64,000 nucleotides of DNA from the NCBI GenBank assembly GCA_902598015.1, contig CACJZT010000002.1:120199-184198 (forward strand), written 5' to 3'. The stretch's first letter is position 1, and the number at the start of each line of letters is the position of its first letter. The translations under genes and the position numbers were made by a program. The notes beneath the pieces were generated by a model that was given only the letters and a program-made list of their open reading frames with translations, was not told the DNA's origin and did no database searches. This document shows, piece after piece, positions 44,852-56,314 of the stretch. The stretch is from an uncultured Pelagibacteraceae bacterium. GTDB lineage: Bacteria > Pseudomonadota > Alphaproteobacteria > Pelagibacterales > Pelagibacteraceae.

Positions 44852-46221
44852 ATGGAATTAATTACGTAATCTTTAACTTTATTTATATCATTTGATATAA
44901 CTTCAAATTTTTCTTCTCTATCATAAACATATTTAAGACTATCTGGTAATTCTTCAGTTTTTGAGATTGCATCTTCTATTGCTTTCGGAAACTTACAAGG
45001 GTGTGCTGTGGATAAAACAACACAATTTTGTTCTAATCCAAGTTTTTTTGCAGCACCAATTCCAACTGCGGTATGTGGATCAACTACAACATTATATTCT
45101 TTATTTATATCTTTTATCATTTGGATAGTTTCGTTTTCATCTAACATTTCAGATATAAAATTCTTTTTTATTTCATCTAAGTCACTATTATCAATTTTAT
45201 AAGTATTATTTTTTATCTTACTCATAACATCTCTCGTAACATCTGAATTACAGTCTTTAACATCATATAAAAGCCTCTCAAAGTTACTTGCTATCTGGAT
45301 ATCCATACTAGGAGTATTTGTTTCCTCAACTTTCTTTTGAGTATAATCCCCACCAGAAATTGCTCTATGGAGAATGTCATTTTTGTTAGTAGCTACAATA
45401 AGTTTGTCAATTGGAAGTCCAAGTTTTTTTGCCAAATAACCAGCATAAATATCTCCGAAATTTCCAGTCGGAACGGAGAAAGATAGAGGCTGTCCATTTC
45501 CTATTTTAAAATATGCATAAAAATAATAAACAGCCTGAGCAACAATTCTTGCCCAATTAATCGAATTAACACCTGACATATTTATTGAGCTAGAAAATTT
45601 TTCATCATTAAACATTGCTTTAACCAGATTTTGACAGTCATCAAAATTCCCCTCAATAGCAATATTGAATACATTTTTTTCTTCATGGATTGTCATCAGT
45701 CTTCTTTGTACTGGTGAAATTCTGTTATTTGGATGTAATACAAAAACATTTAAATTATTTTTGCCTTTTAAAGCATCAATAGCAGCCGCACCCGTGTCTC
45801 CTGAAGTTGCTACAATAATATTAATTTTTTCTTGCTTATTTCCTAGATGATATTGATAGAAATTTCCTATTAATTGCATTGCAATATCTTTAAAAGCAAG
45901 TGTTGGACCATGATAGAGCTCTAAAATTTTTAAATTTCCTAAATTAGAGATTTTTACAACATCCTCCGCTCTAAAATTTGAATAAGATTTTGATACTATA
46001 GAGATTAACTCTTCTTTAGTCATAAAATCACCAATAAATGGGAAAATTATTTCGGCTGCTAATTCATTGTAATTAAGACCACTCAGTTTGTTTAATTCAT
46101 CTTTACTAAATGGTTTGATTGATTTTGGTACAAAAAGACCTCCATCATCAGCTAAGCCTTTCAGAAATACGTTTTTAAATGAAAAATGATCTGAATTATT
46201 TCTAGTGCTTATATATTCCAT
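44848..46221 (-). CDS. thrC: Threonine synthase
   Basis: ThrC converts O-phosphohomoserine to threonine with PLP. The 457-aa protein has the N-terminal STRNNSDHFSFKNVFLKGLADDGGLFVP pattern (long-form, clade 2), the PLP lysine in HGPTLAFKDIAMQL, and the ATSGDTGAAA phosphate-binding motif. Later NWARIVAQAVYYFY and FSVPTGNFGD are typical. It overlaps surf1 by 1 nt (TAATG) and peroxiredoxin by 4 nt. With thrB it completes the last two threonine steps. Confidence 0.96.
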   Translation of the reverse strand: MEYISTRNNSDHFSFKNVFLKGLADDGGLFVPKSIKPFSKDELNKLSGLNYNELAAEIIFPFIGDFMTKEELISIVSKSYSNFRAEDVVKISNLGNLKILELYHGPTLAFKDIAMQLIGNFYQYHLGNKQEKINIIVATSGDTGAAAIDALKGKNNLNVFVLHPNNRISPVQRRLMTIHEEKNVFNIAIEGNFDDCQNLVKAMFNDEKFSSSINMSGVNSINWARIVAQAVYYFYAYFKIGNGQPLSFSVPTGNFGDIYAGYLAKKLGLPIDKLIVATNKNDILHRAISGGDYTQKKVEETNTPSMDIQIASNFERLLYDVKDCNSDVTRDVMSKIKNNTYKIDNSDLDEIKKNFISEMLDENETIQMIKDINKEYNVVVDPHTAVGIGAAKKLGLEQNCVVLSTAHPCKFPKAIEDAISKTEELPDSLKYVYDREEKFEVISNDINKVKDYVINSI

Positions 46222-46874
46222 CAGTAATTTTTTTTTCTAAAATATAAATATATTAAAAAAATGGAAACAGCTAATGAAAACCATGTAAGAGCATACTTTA
46301 AGTGGTTGTTTGAAATATTGGCTCCTATTTGTTTTGACTGGGGATAAATTCCTTCTTGCTTGCTAATATTGTTGATAATGAATGGAGAAAATTCTTTTCC
46401 CGTATAGGTCAATAAATCTTCATCTTTAAGAGTGAACCAGTAATTCTTATTTACGTCATTATCTGGCTTGAAATAATTAAATTTACTTTTTAATTTTAAA
46501 ACTCCCTCGAATTTACTTTCATTTGAAACATACTTTTTAGATTTAAGGTCTCTTGGGACCCAACCCCGATTTATTAAGTAGCTTTTATTATTAATACTAA
46601 CTGGATTTACAATATCAAATCCTGGCTCTCCTTTTTCATTTAAGGAATATAGATAAATTATTTTTGAATTATCTAATATTCCTTCAAATTTGATTTTTTT
46701 AAAGTTAATTGGATTACTTCCATTAAATTCTACTGGATCGCTTTTTAAAGATTGATCAATTGAATTTATTAAATCAAGCTTCCAATTTAATCTTACAATT
46801 TGCCAAGTGCCTAATGACAAAAAAACTAAAATAAAAAAGTATACAAAGATTGAAAAAGAAAGCTTATTTTTCAA
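46221..46874 (-). CDS. SURF1-family cytochrome oxidase assembly protein
   Basis: SURF1 inserts heme a into cytochrome c oxidase. The 217-aa protein has two transmembrane helices (about 7-25 and 190-212) enclosing a periplasmic domain, the SURF1 layout. Visible are LGTWQIVRLNWKLDLI just after TM1, INRGWVPRDLK, and LKYALTWFSLAVS in TM2. It lies between ctaE (6 nt) and thrC (1-nt overlap), the usual alphaproteobacterial position. Confidence 0.93.
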   Translation of the reverse strand: MKNKLSFSIFVYFFILVFLSLGTWQIVRLNWKLDLINSIDQSLKSDPVEFNGSNPINFKKIKFEGILDNSKIIYLYSLNEKGEPGFDIVNPVSINNKSYLINRGWVPRDLKSKKYVSNESKFEGVLKLKSKFNYFKPDNDVNKNYWFTLKDEDLLTYTGKEFSPFIINNISKQEGIYPQSKQIGANISNNHLKYALTWFSLAVSIFLIYLYFRKKNY

Positions 46875-46880
46875 GAACTG

Positions 46881-47672
46881 TTAACTTCCCCAAATATAAA
46901 TGGCAGCAAACAAAAACAACCAGACAACATCAACAAAGTGCCAGTACCAAGCAGCGGCCTCGAAACCAAAGTGATGTTCTTTAGTAAAATGTCCTAATTT
47001 ACCTCTCCATAGGCAAACTGCTAAGAAAATAGTCCCAACTAAGACGTGGAAACCATGAAACCCTGTGGCCATATAGAATGTAGCTCCATAAATATGACCT
47101 GAAAAACTAAATGTAGCGTGTTGGTATTCGTATATTTGCAATAACGTAAAGAATGCTCCTAAAATTACTGTACAGATTAGACCATTTATAAATCCTTTTC
47201 TATCATCCTCTAATAAAGAATGGTGTGCCCAAGTTACTGTTGTACCAGATAAAAGTAGGACAAGAGTATTTATAAGTGGGATGTCCCATGGATCAAAAGT
47301 TTCAATATCTTTTGGTGGCCATACATTTCCCATAAATTCATTTGGAAACAAACTTGCATCAAAGTATGCCCAAAACCATGCAACAAAAAACATTACCTCA
47401 GAAGCAATAAATAATGTCATTCCATATCTATGATGAATTTGAACAACAGGTGTATGATGACCTTTGTGCTCAGCTTCGATTACAACATCTCTGAACCACA
47501 TAAATGCACAATAAATTATAAGTAAAAAACCTAAAACCATTGCCCACATAACTTTACTGTGAAAATAATAAACAGATCCAACAGCTGTAACTAGTGTTGC
47601 TATAGATGTGGCTAAAGGCCAAGGACTAGGGTCAACTAAATGATAATCATGTTTTTGACCTGATGCAGACAT
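46881..47672 (-). CDS. ctaE: Cytochrome c oxidase subunit III
   Basis: Subunit III of the aa3-type oxidase stabilises the core enzyme. The 263-aa protein has seven hydrophobic segments; HHRYGMTLFIASEVMFFVAWFWAYFDASLFP contains the conserved Glu of the lipid cleft. HGFHVLVGTIFL and HFGFEAAAWYWHFVDVVWLFLF-type C-terminal helices are typical (quoted only as short motifs: GFEAAAWYWHFVDVVW). It is between ctaG and surf1 with short gaps (5 and 6 nt). Confidence 0.96.
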   Translation of the reverse strand: MSASGQKHDYHLVDPSPWPLATSIATLVTAVGSVYYFHSKVMWAMVLGFLLIIYCAFMWFRDVVIEAEHKGHHTPVVQIHHRYGMTLFIASEVMFFVAWFWAYFDASLFPNEFMGNVWPPKDIETFDPWDIPLINTLVLLLSGTTVTWAHHSLLEDDRKGFINGLICTVILGAFFTLLQIYEYQHATFSFSGHIYGATFYMATGFHGFHVLVGTIFLAVCLWRGKLGHFTKEHHFGFEAAAWYWHFVDVVWLFLFAAIYIWGS

Positions 47673-47677
47673 TTATT

Positions 47678-48226
47678 TTAACTCTCTTTTTTTTCGTTTT
47701 TATAATATTCAGATGAGAAAAAAGTATATGACATAGTAACATCTTCAACTCTAGATGTTTTTGGATCATTTACTAATTCTGGATCTAGGTAAAAAACTAG
47801 GGTGTAACTTGCCTTTTCCCCTGGATCTAATGTTTGTTTTTCAAAGCAAAAACAGCCTAATTTATTAAAATATGCTCCAAATGATGATGGAGAAACATTA
47901 TATGTAGCTACAGCAGATGAAATTTCATCTCCCGTGTTTTCCACTTCAAATTTAATTCTGTATACCTTGCCTGGCTGAACATCCATTGTTTTTTGATCAA
48001 CATCAAAATTCCAATCAAGAGCACTGTTAACGTTAGTATCTAATCTTACATTTATTTTTTTATCTAAAACTATATTTGGAGCCTCTTTAGATATTTGTGT
48101 TGTTCCACCAAAGCCAGTTACTCTGCAAAATAGATCATACAAAGGCACAGCTGCAAAAGATAATCCCAACATAAAGACAAAAATTCCTGCAAGAATTAGT
48201 GGGGTTAAAGTATTTTTTTTAATCAT
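47678..48226 (-). CDS. ctaG: Cytochrome c oxidase assembly protein CtaG (Cox11)
   Basis: Cox11/CtaG delivers copper to the CuB site of subunit I. The 182-aa protein has one N-terminal membrane anchor, FCRVTGFGGTTQ just after it, and the copper-binding CFCF motif followed by EKQTLDPGEKASYTLVFYLDPEL. The fold is an immunoglobulin-like periplasmic domain. Its ATG overlaps the stop of the 41-aa CoxF-like gene (ATGA). Confidence 0.95.
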   Translation of the reverse strand: MIKKNTLTPLILAGIFVFMLGLSFAAVPLYDLFCRVTGFGGTTQISKEAPNIVLDKKINVRLDTNVNSALDWNFDVDQKTMDVQPGKVYRIKFEVENTGDEISSAVATYNVSPSSFGAYFNKLGCFCFEKQTLDPGEKASYTLVFYLDPELVNDPKTSRVEDVTMSYTFFSSEYYKNEKKES

Positions 48227-48348
48227 AGAGGTCTTTCAAATACTCCAATATTAAATAGTGTAAAAATGAATAAGAAAATTATAAATGCAACCAAACCAAC
48301 TGCTGTCCATAAATTTTTCTTTTTTAATTTCTGATCTTTGACTATCAT
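48223..48348 (-). CDS. CoxF-like small membrane protein (41 aa)
   Basis: Not in the ORF track. On the minus strand the ATG (48348) overlaps the ctaB stop as ATGA and the TGA (48225) overlaps the ctaG start as ATGA. The product begins MIVKDQKLKKKNLW, has one helix (TAVGLVAFIIFLFIFTLF), and ends GVFERPL. Alphaproteobacterial cox operons commonly have a tiny CoxF gene between ctaB and ctaG; position and charge layout match. Its function is not established; an assembly or stabilising role is inference. Confidence 0.75.
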   Translation of the reverse strand: MIVKDQKLKKKNLWTAVGLVAFIIFLFIFTLFNIGVFERPL

Positions 48349-49253
48349 AAAACTTTATCCACTAAGAAAAAAACAAATATTAAAAATAAGTAAATAATTG
48401 AATAACTGAAAATATGTCTAGCTTTCTTTATGTTAAATTTTCCAACTTTATAGTTGTAAAGCTGGTAACAAATTAAATTATAATAAAATGTAAGTAGTAA
48501 GCTAAGTGTTAAGAATACTTCACCGACAAATCCAATGAAATATGGGAAAACAATTGAAGGTATCATTAACAAAGAATAAATTAGAATATTTTTTTTAGTA
48601 TCCTGAATTCCATTAGTTACTGGAAGCATTGGAATACCTGCTTTTTTATAATCATCAGCTTTATATAAGCTTAATGCCCAAAAGTGTGATGGTGTCCAAA
48701 AGAAAATTATTAAGAAAAAAGCAATCGACTCCAATGAAATAGAATTTGTTGCTATTGCCCATCCAATTACTGGTGGTAAAGCTCCTGATGCTCCACCTAT
48801 AACAATATTTTGTGGAGTTTTTCTTTTTAACCAGATTGTATAAACAAATACGTAAAATAAGATCGTAAACAATAATAGAAATGCTGATAAAGCATTTGTA
48901 ACAAAGTATAAGCTTACAACTGAAATAATCGACAGAGATGTTCCAAAATATAATGCTTGGTTTCTGTTCAGCTTCCCTCTTGGAATTGGACGCAGGCAAG
49001 TTCTAGACATTAATTTATCTAAGTCAGCTTCATACCACATGTTAAGTGCTCCTGCTGCTCCAGCACCAAAGGCTACAATTAATATCCCAAACACTGATTG
49101 TTGAAATGAAACTGAGGTAGGAGCTGTTAATAGACCAACTGCACAAGTAAAAATAACAAGAGACATTACTCTTGGTTTCATTAATTTTAATAATTCAGGA
49201 ATAATACCTAGTTCGTAATACGATTTTTTTACTTTAGAATACGTCGTAGCCAT
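48345..49253 (-). CDS. ctaB: Protoheme IX farnesyltransferase (heme O synthase)
   Basis: CtaB farnesylates heme b to heme o, the precursor of heme a of this oxidase. The 302-aa protein has about nine membrane helices, with the prenyl-diphosphate motif NMWYEADLDKLMSRT followed by RPIPRGKL, and a second Asp-rich loop YKADDYKKAGIPMLP. It follows ctaD by 26 nt and overlaps the CoxF-like gene by 4 nt. Isoprenoid substrate would come from the MEP pathway (ispE, ispH here). Confidence 0.96.
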   Translation of the reverse strand: MATTYSKVKKSYYELGIIPELLKLMKPRVMSLVIFTCAVGLLTAPTSVSFQQSVFGILIVAFGAGAAGALNMWYEADLDKLMSRTCLRPIPRGKLNRNQALYFGTSLSIISVVSLYFVTNALSAFLLLFTILFYVFVYTIWLKRKTPQNIVIGGASGALPPVIGWAIATNSISLESIAFFLIIFFWTPSHFWALSLYKADDYKKAGIPMLPVTNGIQDTKKNILIYSLLMIPSIVFPYFIGFVGEVFLTLSLLLTFYYNLICYQLYNYKVGKFNIKKARHIFSYSIIYLFLIFVFFLVDKVL

Positions 49254-49279
49254 TTTAATTTTTATATCTTAAGACGTTA

Positions 49280-51729
<2,450 letters not shown>

Positions 51730-51753
51730 TTATTTTCTATATAGATCGAAAAT

Positions 51754-51784
51754 ATTATAAAAAATACTAGAGAATTCGCGACAA
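51754..51784 (-). promoter_or_regulatory. Candidate cox operon promoter
   Basis: On the minus strand, TTGTCG (plus 51779-51784) and a perfect TATAAT (51754-51759) lie upstream of ctaC. The 19-base spacer is longer than ideal, so the -10 is more convincing than the -35. The 59-nt gap to rsmE is one of the larger gaps in the region and is the natural place for the cox operon promoter. Confidence 0.4.
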
Positions 51785-51788
51785 TTTA

Positions 51789-52487
51789 TCAATTTTGCAA
51801 ATAATTGATCACAGATAACGCGGATATAACTGCAGTTTCAGACCTTAAAATGTTATCGCTTAGTTTTATCGATTGAGACCCTTTAAAGTTTAGAATCTTT
51901 TTAATTTCACCGGCTGAATAATCCCCTTCTGGACCAATTAAAAGACAATTTGGTTTTGAATTTGAAATTTTAATTTTTTTATTATTTGTATTTAAATCTC
52001 CAAAAATTAAATTGATATCTGAATTGTTAGATAGGAATTTATCTAATGATTGAGGTTTTTCAATTGAAGGAATATTTATTCTATTACTTTGCTCACACGA
52101 CTCTATAATTATTTTATTTAATCTCTCATTATTTACTTTTCTAACAATTGTCCTTTCAGAAATAATTGGTACAAATTTTGTTACTCCAAGCTCAGTTGCT
52201 TTTTGCATCATGAAGTTAAAATAATTTGATTTAATGGGTGAGAAGGCTAACCAGATTTCTTGCTCTATATCTTTTTGTCTCAACTGTTCAACAACCTTGA
52301 AATTTAAACTGCTTTTTGAAATTTCAGTTACAATTGACTTCCATTCTCCAGATTTATTAAAAACAGAAAAGGTCTCTCCTTGTTTAATCCTCATTACTTT
52401 CAATAAATAATGTGATTGAGACTTAGTTAAATTAGTTTCTAAATTAATTGATAATTTTTCTGGATAAAATATTCTAATATTACTCAT
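51789..52487 (-). CDS. rsmE: 16S rRNA (uracil(1498)-N3)-methyltransferase
   Basis: RsmE methylates U1498 of 16S rRNA. The 232-aa protein has an N-terminal PUA-like domain (HYLLKVMRIKQGETFSVFN) and a C-terminal SPOUT knot with LLIGPEGDYSAGEI and LSDNILRSETAVISAL. Length is slightly under the usual 240-250. It is divergent from the HAD gene with a 17-nt gap. Confidence 0.95.
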   Translation of the reverse strand: MSNIRIFYPEKLSINLETNLTKSQSHYLLKVMRIKQGETFSVFNKSGEWKSIVTEISKSSLNFKVVEQLRQKDIEQEIWLAFSPIKSNYFNFMMQKATELGVTKFVPIISERTIVRKVNNERLNKIIIESCEQSNRINIPSIEKPQSLDKFLSNNSDINLIFGDLNTNNKKIKISNSKPNCLLIGPEGDYSAGEIKKILNFKGSQSIKLSDNILRSETAVISALSVINYLQN

Positions 52488-52504
52488 TATAATTAAATTA
52501 ATTT

Positions 52505-53167
52505 ATGAAAAATATTAAAGCAATCATATTTGATGCATACGGAACTTTATTTGATGTTAATTCTGCTGCCGAAAAATGCAAAGAAAGATTGGGCGATAAA
52601 TGGGAAGGATTTGCTAGTTATTGGAGAACTACACAGCTTGAATATACTTGGCTTAGAAGTTTAATGAGAAGACATAAGGATTTTTGGCAAATCACTGAAG
52701 ATAGTTTGGATAAATCTATGAATTTTTACAATATTGATAATTCCATGAGATCAGAACTATTAAATTTATACAAAGTACTTTCGCCATTTACAGAAGTTAA
52801 GGATGCGCTACAAAAATTAAAACAATCAAATTATAAATTAGCAATTCTATCAAATGGTACACCTGACCTTTTAAATGAACTTGTTGTTAGTAATGGGTTA
52901 AAAGATATTTTTGACGATATTTTTTCTGTAGAAGAAGTTGGTATTTTTAAACCAGATTCAAAAGTTTACGACCTTCCAATAAATAAATATAATATTGAAA
53001 AGAACGAAGTTTTATTCTTAAGTGCAAATACATGGGATGTATCTGGCGCAGGTAATTATGGGTACAACACTGTTTGGGTGAATAGAAATAATAATATTTT
53101 TGATAAATTAGATTTTGAACCTATCAAACAAATAAGCAATTTATCAGAATTACTTGATTTAATTTAG
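52505..53167 (+). CDS. HAD-superfamily hydrolase, type II haloacid dehalogenase-like
   Basis: A 220-aa HAD protein with motif I IIFDAYGTLFDVNSA (nucleophile Asp10), motif II ILSNGTP, motif III EVGIFKPDSKVY and motif IV LFLSANTWDVSGAGNYGY. The last phrase is close to (S)-2-haloacid dehalogenases (usually SSNAWD), which release halide from 2-haloacids. The substrate may be another phosphate or halo compound. It starts a three-gene run with pirin and quinone reductase. Confidence 0.85.
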   Translation: MKNIKAIIFDAYGTLFDVNSAAEKCKERLGDKWEGFASYWRTTQLEYTWLRSLMRRHKDFWQITEDSLDKSMNFYNIDNSMRSELLNLYKVLSPFTEVKDALQKLKQSNYKLAILSNGTPDLLNELVVSNGLKDIFDDIFSVEEVGIFKPDSKVYDLPINKYNIEKNEVLFLSANTWDVSGAGNYGYNTVWVNRNNNIFDKLDFEPIKQISNLSELLDLI

Positions 53168-53178
53168 ATATATCCTAT

Positions 53179-54024
53179 ATGAACAACATGATAAATATCG
53201 AAGTAGAAAAAATTATATACCCAACACCAGCATCAGATGGTGCAGGAGTTAAATTAAAAAGAAGTATTGGTGTTGAACCAAATTATTATGATCCATTTTT
53301 AATGTTAGATGAATTTGGATCAGAAAATAAAGATGATTATATTGCAGGCTTTCCTCCTCATCCACATAGAGGAATTGAAACAGTTACATATATGTTAGCT
53401 GGGAGTTTTGAACATAAAGATAGTACAGGTGGTCAAGGAAAAATGACTGCAGGAGATGTACAGTGGATGAAAACTGGCAGTGGAATAATTCATTCTGAGA
53501 TGCCGGCTATGAATGATGGAAAACTTCATGGTTTTCAATTATGGATTAATATGCCTGCTAGCGAAAAGATGAGCAAACCAGAATACCACTATATTGACTC
53601 TGATAAAATGAGCACACATAAGGATGAAGATAAATTTATAAAAGTAATAGCTGGAAAGTTTGAAAATTCAGAAGGTCCAATAAAAAAACACAATGTGGAT
53701 CCAATTTATTTTGATGTAGAATTAAACGAAAGTAAAATTTTTAATCATCAAATTCCATCCACACACAATTCATTCATATATTTAATTGAAGGTGAGATAG
53801 AAATTGGAAACAATAAACATGAAAGTGTTAAGGACTCTACTTTAATTTTATTATCTAAAGGTGAAAACTTGAAAGTAACTGCTTTAACAAACGCTAAATT
53901 TTTACTAATATCTGGAAAACCGATAGGAGAACAGATTGCAAGAGGTGGCCCATTCGTCATGAATACCAAACAAGAAATACTTCAAGCAATTGATGATTAC
54001 CATAATGGTAATTTCGTAAAGTAA
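53179..54024 (+). CDS. Pirin family cupin protein
   Basis: A 281-aa bicupin. The N-terminal cupin carries the metal motif FPPHPHRGIETVTYML with two His, then GSGIIHSEMP with the third His and Glu. Bacterial pirins such as YhhW can act as quercetin 2,3-dioxygenases, but physiological roles vary. It begins 11 nt after the HAD gene and ends 2 nt before the oxidoreductase. A second in-frame ATG four codons in is possible. Confidence 0.92.
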   Translation: MNNMINIEVEKIIYPTPASDGAGVKLKRSIGVEPNYYDPFLMLDEFGSENKDDYIAGFPPHPHRGIETVTYMLAGSFEHKDSTGGQGKMTAGDVQWMKTGSGIIHSEMPAMNDGKLHGFQLWINMPASEKMSKPEYHYIDSDKMSTHKDEDKFIKVIAGKFENSEGPIKKHNVDPIYFDVELNESKIFNHQIPSTHNSFIYLIEGEIEIGNNKHESVKDSTLILLSKGENLKVTALTNAKFLLISGKPIGEQIARGGPFVMNTKQEILQAIDDYHNGNFVK

Positions 54025-54026
54025 AT

Positions 54027-54998
54027 ATGAAAGCTATAAGATTTGAAAAGTTTGGAGGTCCAGAAGTCTTAGAATATAAGGATATTGAAATTGGTAAACC
54101 TGGTCCAAAGGAGGTTCTAATTAAAAATTTGTCAATTGGACTTAATTATATTGATGTTTACCATCGAACAGGTTTGTATCCGATTGAATTACCAAGTGGA
54201 CTTGGATTAGAAGCCTCTGGAGTAGTTGAAGAAATTGGCTCTGAAGTGACTCTTTTTAAAGTTGGAGATCGAGTAAGTCATGCATCTGCTCCGATAAGCG
54301 GGTACTCAGAAAAACAAATAATGCCAGAGGAAAAATTAGTCACGGTGCCAGAAGGTATTTCAGATGAAATAGCTTCCTGTATTTTATTGAAAGGAATAAC
54401 TTCAGAATATTTATTGCACAGGTCATATGCTGTAAAAAAAGGAGATAAAGTTTTATTTCATGCCGCAGCTGGTGGTGTTGGTCAAATATTATGCCAGTGG
54501 GCTAATGCTTTAGGATGTGAAGTAATTGGGACAGTTGGATCTAAAGAAAAAGTTGAAATAGCAAAAAAAAATGGGTGTCATCATGTTATCAATTATACAG
54601 ATCATAATTTTGTGGAAGAAGTTGAAAAAATAGTAGGTAAAAATGGAATAGATGTTGTCTATGACGGTGTAGGAGCAAAAACTTTTGAGGGATCAATAGA
54701 ATGTTTAAAAATTAGAGGGATGATGGTAGCATTTGGAAATGCATCTGGATATGTTCACACTATAGATGTTAAAAAACATATAAATACAAAAGGTCTTTTT
54801 TTTACAAGACCGTCAATAATGCATTATACAATCACAAGAGATGAATTAAAAAAATCTGCTGAATTGGTTTTTGATGCTGTTCTCTCAGGGAAAATAAAAA
54901 TTGAAGTTTCTAAAAAATACAAATTAAGTGAAGCTAAACAAGCTCACATAGATTTAGAGAATAGGGTTTTAACAGGACCAGCAGTTATTATTCCTTAA
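54027..54998 (+). CDS. NADPH:quinone reductase-like medium-chain oxidoreductase
   Basis: A zinc-independent MDR enzyme, 323 aa, of the quinone oxidoreductase (QorA, zeta-crystallin) group. Visible are the N-terminal GPKEVLIKNLSIGLNYIDVYHRTGLYP region (typical short motif NYIDVYHRTG), GLEASGVVEEIG, the NADPH-binding loop AAAGGVGQILCQWANALG, and YDGVGAKTFEGS. The catalytic zinc Cys residues of alcohol dehydrogenases are absent. The end overlaps the DUF2721 gene on the other strand by 11 nt. Confidence 0.93.
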   Translation: MKAIRFEKFGGPEVLEYKDIEIGKPGPKEVLIKNLSIGLNYIDVYHRTGLYPIELPSGLGLEASGVVEEIGSEVTLFKVGDRVSHASAPISGYSEKQIMPEEKLVTVPEGISDEIASCILLKGITSEYLLHRSYAVKKGDKVLFHAAAGGVGQILCQWANALGCEVIGTVGSKEKVEIAKKNGCHHVINYTDHNFVEEVEKIVGKNGIDVVYDGVGAKTFEGSIECLKIRGMMVAFGNASGYVHTIDVKKHINTKGLFFTRPSIMHYTITRDELKKSAELVFDAVLSGKIKIEVSKKYKLSEAKQAHIDLENRVLTGPAVIIP

Positions 54999-55395
54999 AT
55001 TGATCATCCATATCTGAAAGATGAAGTCTTAACGCTCTAGTCGATATTTGTATTTCTCTTATAAAAAATATTATTGAAACCATCATAGATAAACAACAAG
55101 AGCCAAAAATAATTCTAGCTAAAAAATATGTCTCTAAATAAAGAGCAAAAACAGTAAGCATATTAAATAAGAAACCAAATGCTGCGAAAAGTATAGTAAT
55201 CCTTAAATTTTTTACTCTATCATTTAAATTAATTAGCTGCTGCTTCCACTCTGGTGGGGTATGCTTTTCAAAAACATATTCGTCATGTATTTTTCTAATC
55301 AAACCACTTAATGTATGAAATCTGTTACTATATACAGCCATAATCAAAGGAATGGCGGGAAACATTAATGCGGTAACAGTGTAATCAATATTCAT
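54988..55395 (-). CDS. DUF2721 family membrane protein
   Basis: A 135-aa protein with three hydrophobic segments (about 7-24, 70-92 and 95-113) and a cytoplasmic stretch FHTLSGLIRKIHDEY between the first two. The layout and LARIIFGSCCLSMMVSIIFFIREI-type final helix fit DUF2721, a family of unknown function. It is divergent from ubiA with a 49-nt gap and convergent with the oxidoreductase, with the last codons overlapping. Confidence 0.78.
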   Translation of the reverse strand: MNIDYTVTALMFPAIPLIMAVYSNRFHTLSGLIRKIHDEYVFEKHTPPEWKQQLINLNDRVKNLRITILFAAFGFLFNMLTVFALYLETYFLARIIFGSCCLSMMVSIIFFIREIQISTRALRLHLSDMDDQFKE

Positions 55396-55444
55396 GCGAA
55401 TCAGTTTGATTATGAATCTACGCTTTGTTATTTACAAGTAAATT

Positions 55445-56314
55445 ATGTCTGAAAAGGTTAGAATTTTTATTGAATTAACAAGACTTAATAAACCAATTGG
55501 TTTCATGCTTTTATTTTGGCCATGCGTTTGGGGTTTAACAATTTCATATGATTTTTCTCTTTCTTTAAATAAATATTTTATTTATGCTTTTTTATTTTTT
55601 TCTGGATCTGTTCTAATGAGATCAGCTGGCTGTATTGTTAACGATATAAGTGATAGAAAAATTGATAAGTTAGTCGAAAGAACAAAAAATAGACCAATCG
55701 CGTCAGAAAAAATTTCAGTATTTAATGCTTCAATATATGCTGCAATCTTGTGCTTAATTGCATTTTTAGTTTTAATAAATTTTAACAAATTTACTATTTA
55801 TATGGCTCTTCTTTCAATGCCATTGGCTTTTACATATCCACTAATGAAAAGATTTACTTACTGGCCTCAACTTTTTTTAGGTATTACTTTTAATTACGGC
55901 CTAGTTTTGGCATGGATATCCATTCAAAATGAAGTTTCTATTATACCAATTATATTTTATTTAGGAGCCACATTTTGGACATTAGGATACGACACAATAT
56001 ATGGATATCAAGATATTAATGATGATGAAATAATTGGAGTTAAATCAACATCGATTAAATTTAAAAATAACCCAAAAAAATTTATATCGCTTTGTTACAT
56101 TATATTTTTAATATCATTGTTTCTTGTTGGTTATAAAATGAATTTTAGTTATTTATATTACATTGCTTTAATAGTGCCTTTAACCCATTTGTTAATTTTT
56201 CAATCTCTTAAATTAAAAACTGAAAGTGGGAATGACTGCTTAACAAAATTTAAAAGCAACAATCTTTTGGGTCTTATTATTTTAATAATTTTGTTAGTGG
56301 GAAAATTAACTTAA
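55445..56314 (+). CDS. ubiA: 4-hydroxybenzoate polyprenyltransferase UbiA
   Basis: UbiA prenylates 4-hydroxybenzoate in ubiquinone synthesis. The 289-aa membrane protein has RLNKPIGFMLLFWPCVWGL, the first Asp-rich motif NDISDRKIDKLVERTKNRPI, and the second DTIYGYQDINDDEIIGVKS, plus about eight helices. It lies upstream of the lipid A genes and overlaps msbA by one base (TAATG), so these genes probably share a transcript. Ubiquinone serves the bc1 complex in this window. Confidence 0.95.
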   Translation: MSEKVRIFIELTRLNKPIGFMLLFWPCVWGLTISYDFSLSLNKYFIYAFLFFSGSVLMRSAGCIVNDISDRKIDKLVERTKNRPIASEKISVFNASIYAAILCLIAFLVLINFNKFTIYMALLSMPLAFTYPLMKRFTYWPQLFLGITFNYGLVLAWISIQNEVSIIPIIFYLGATFWTLGYDTIYGYQDINDDEIIGVKSTSIKFKNNPKKFISLCYIIFLISLFLVGYKMNFSYLYYIALIVPLTHLLIFQSLKLKTESGNDCLTKFKSNNLLGLIILIILLVGKLT

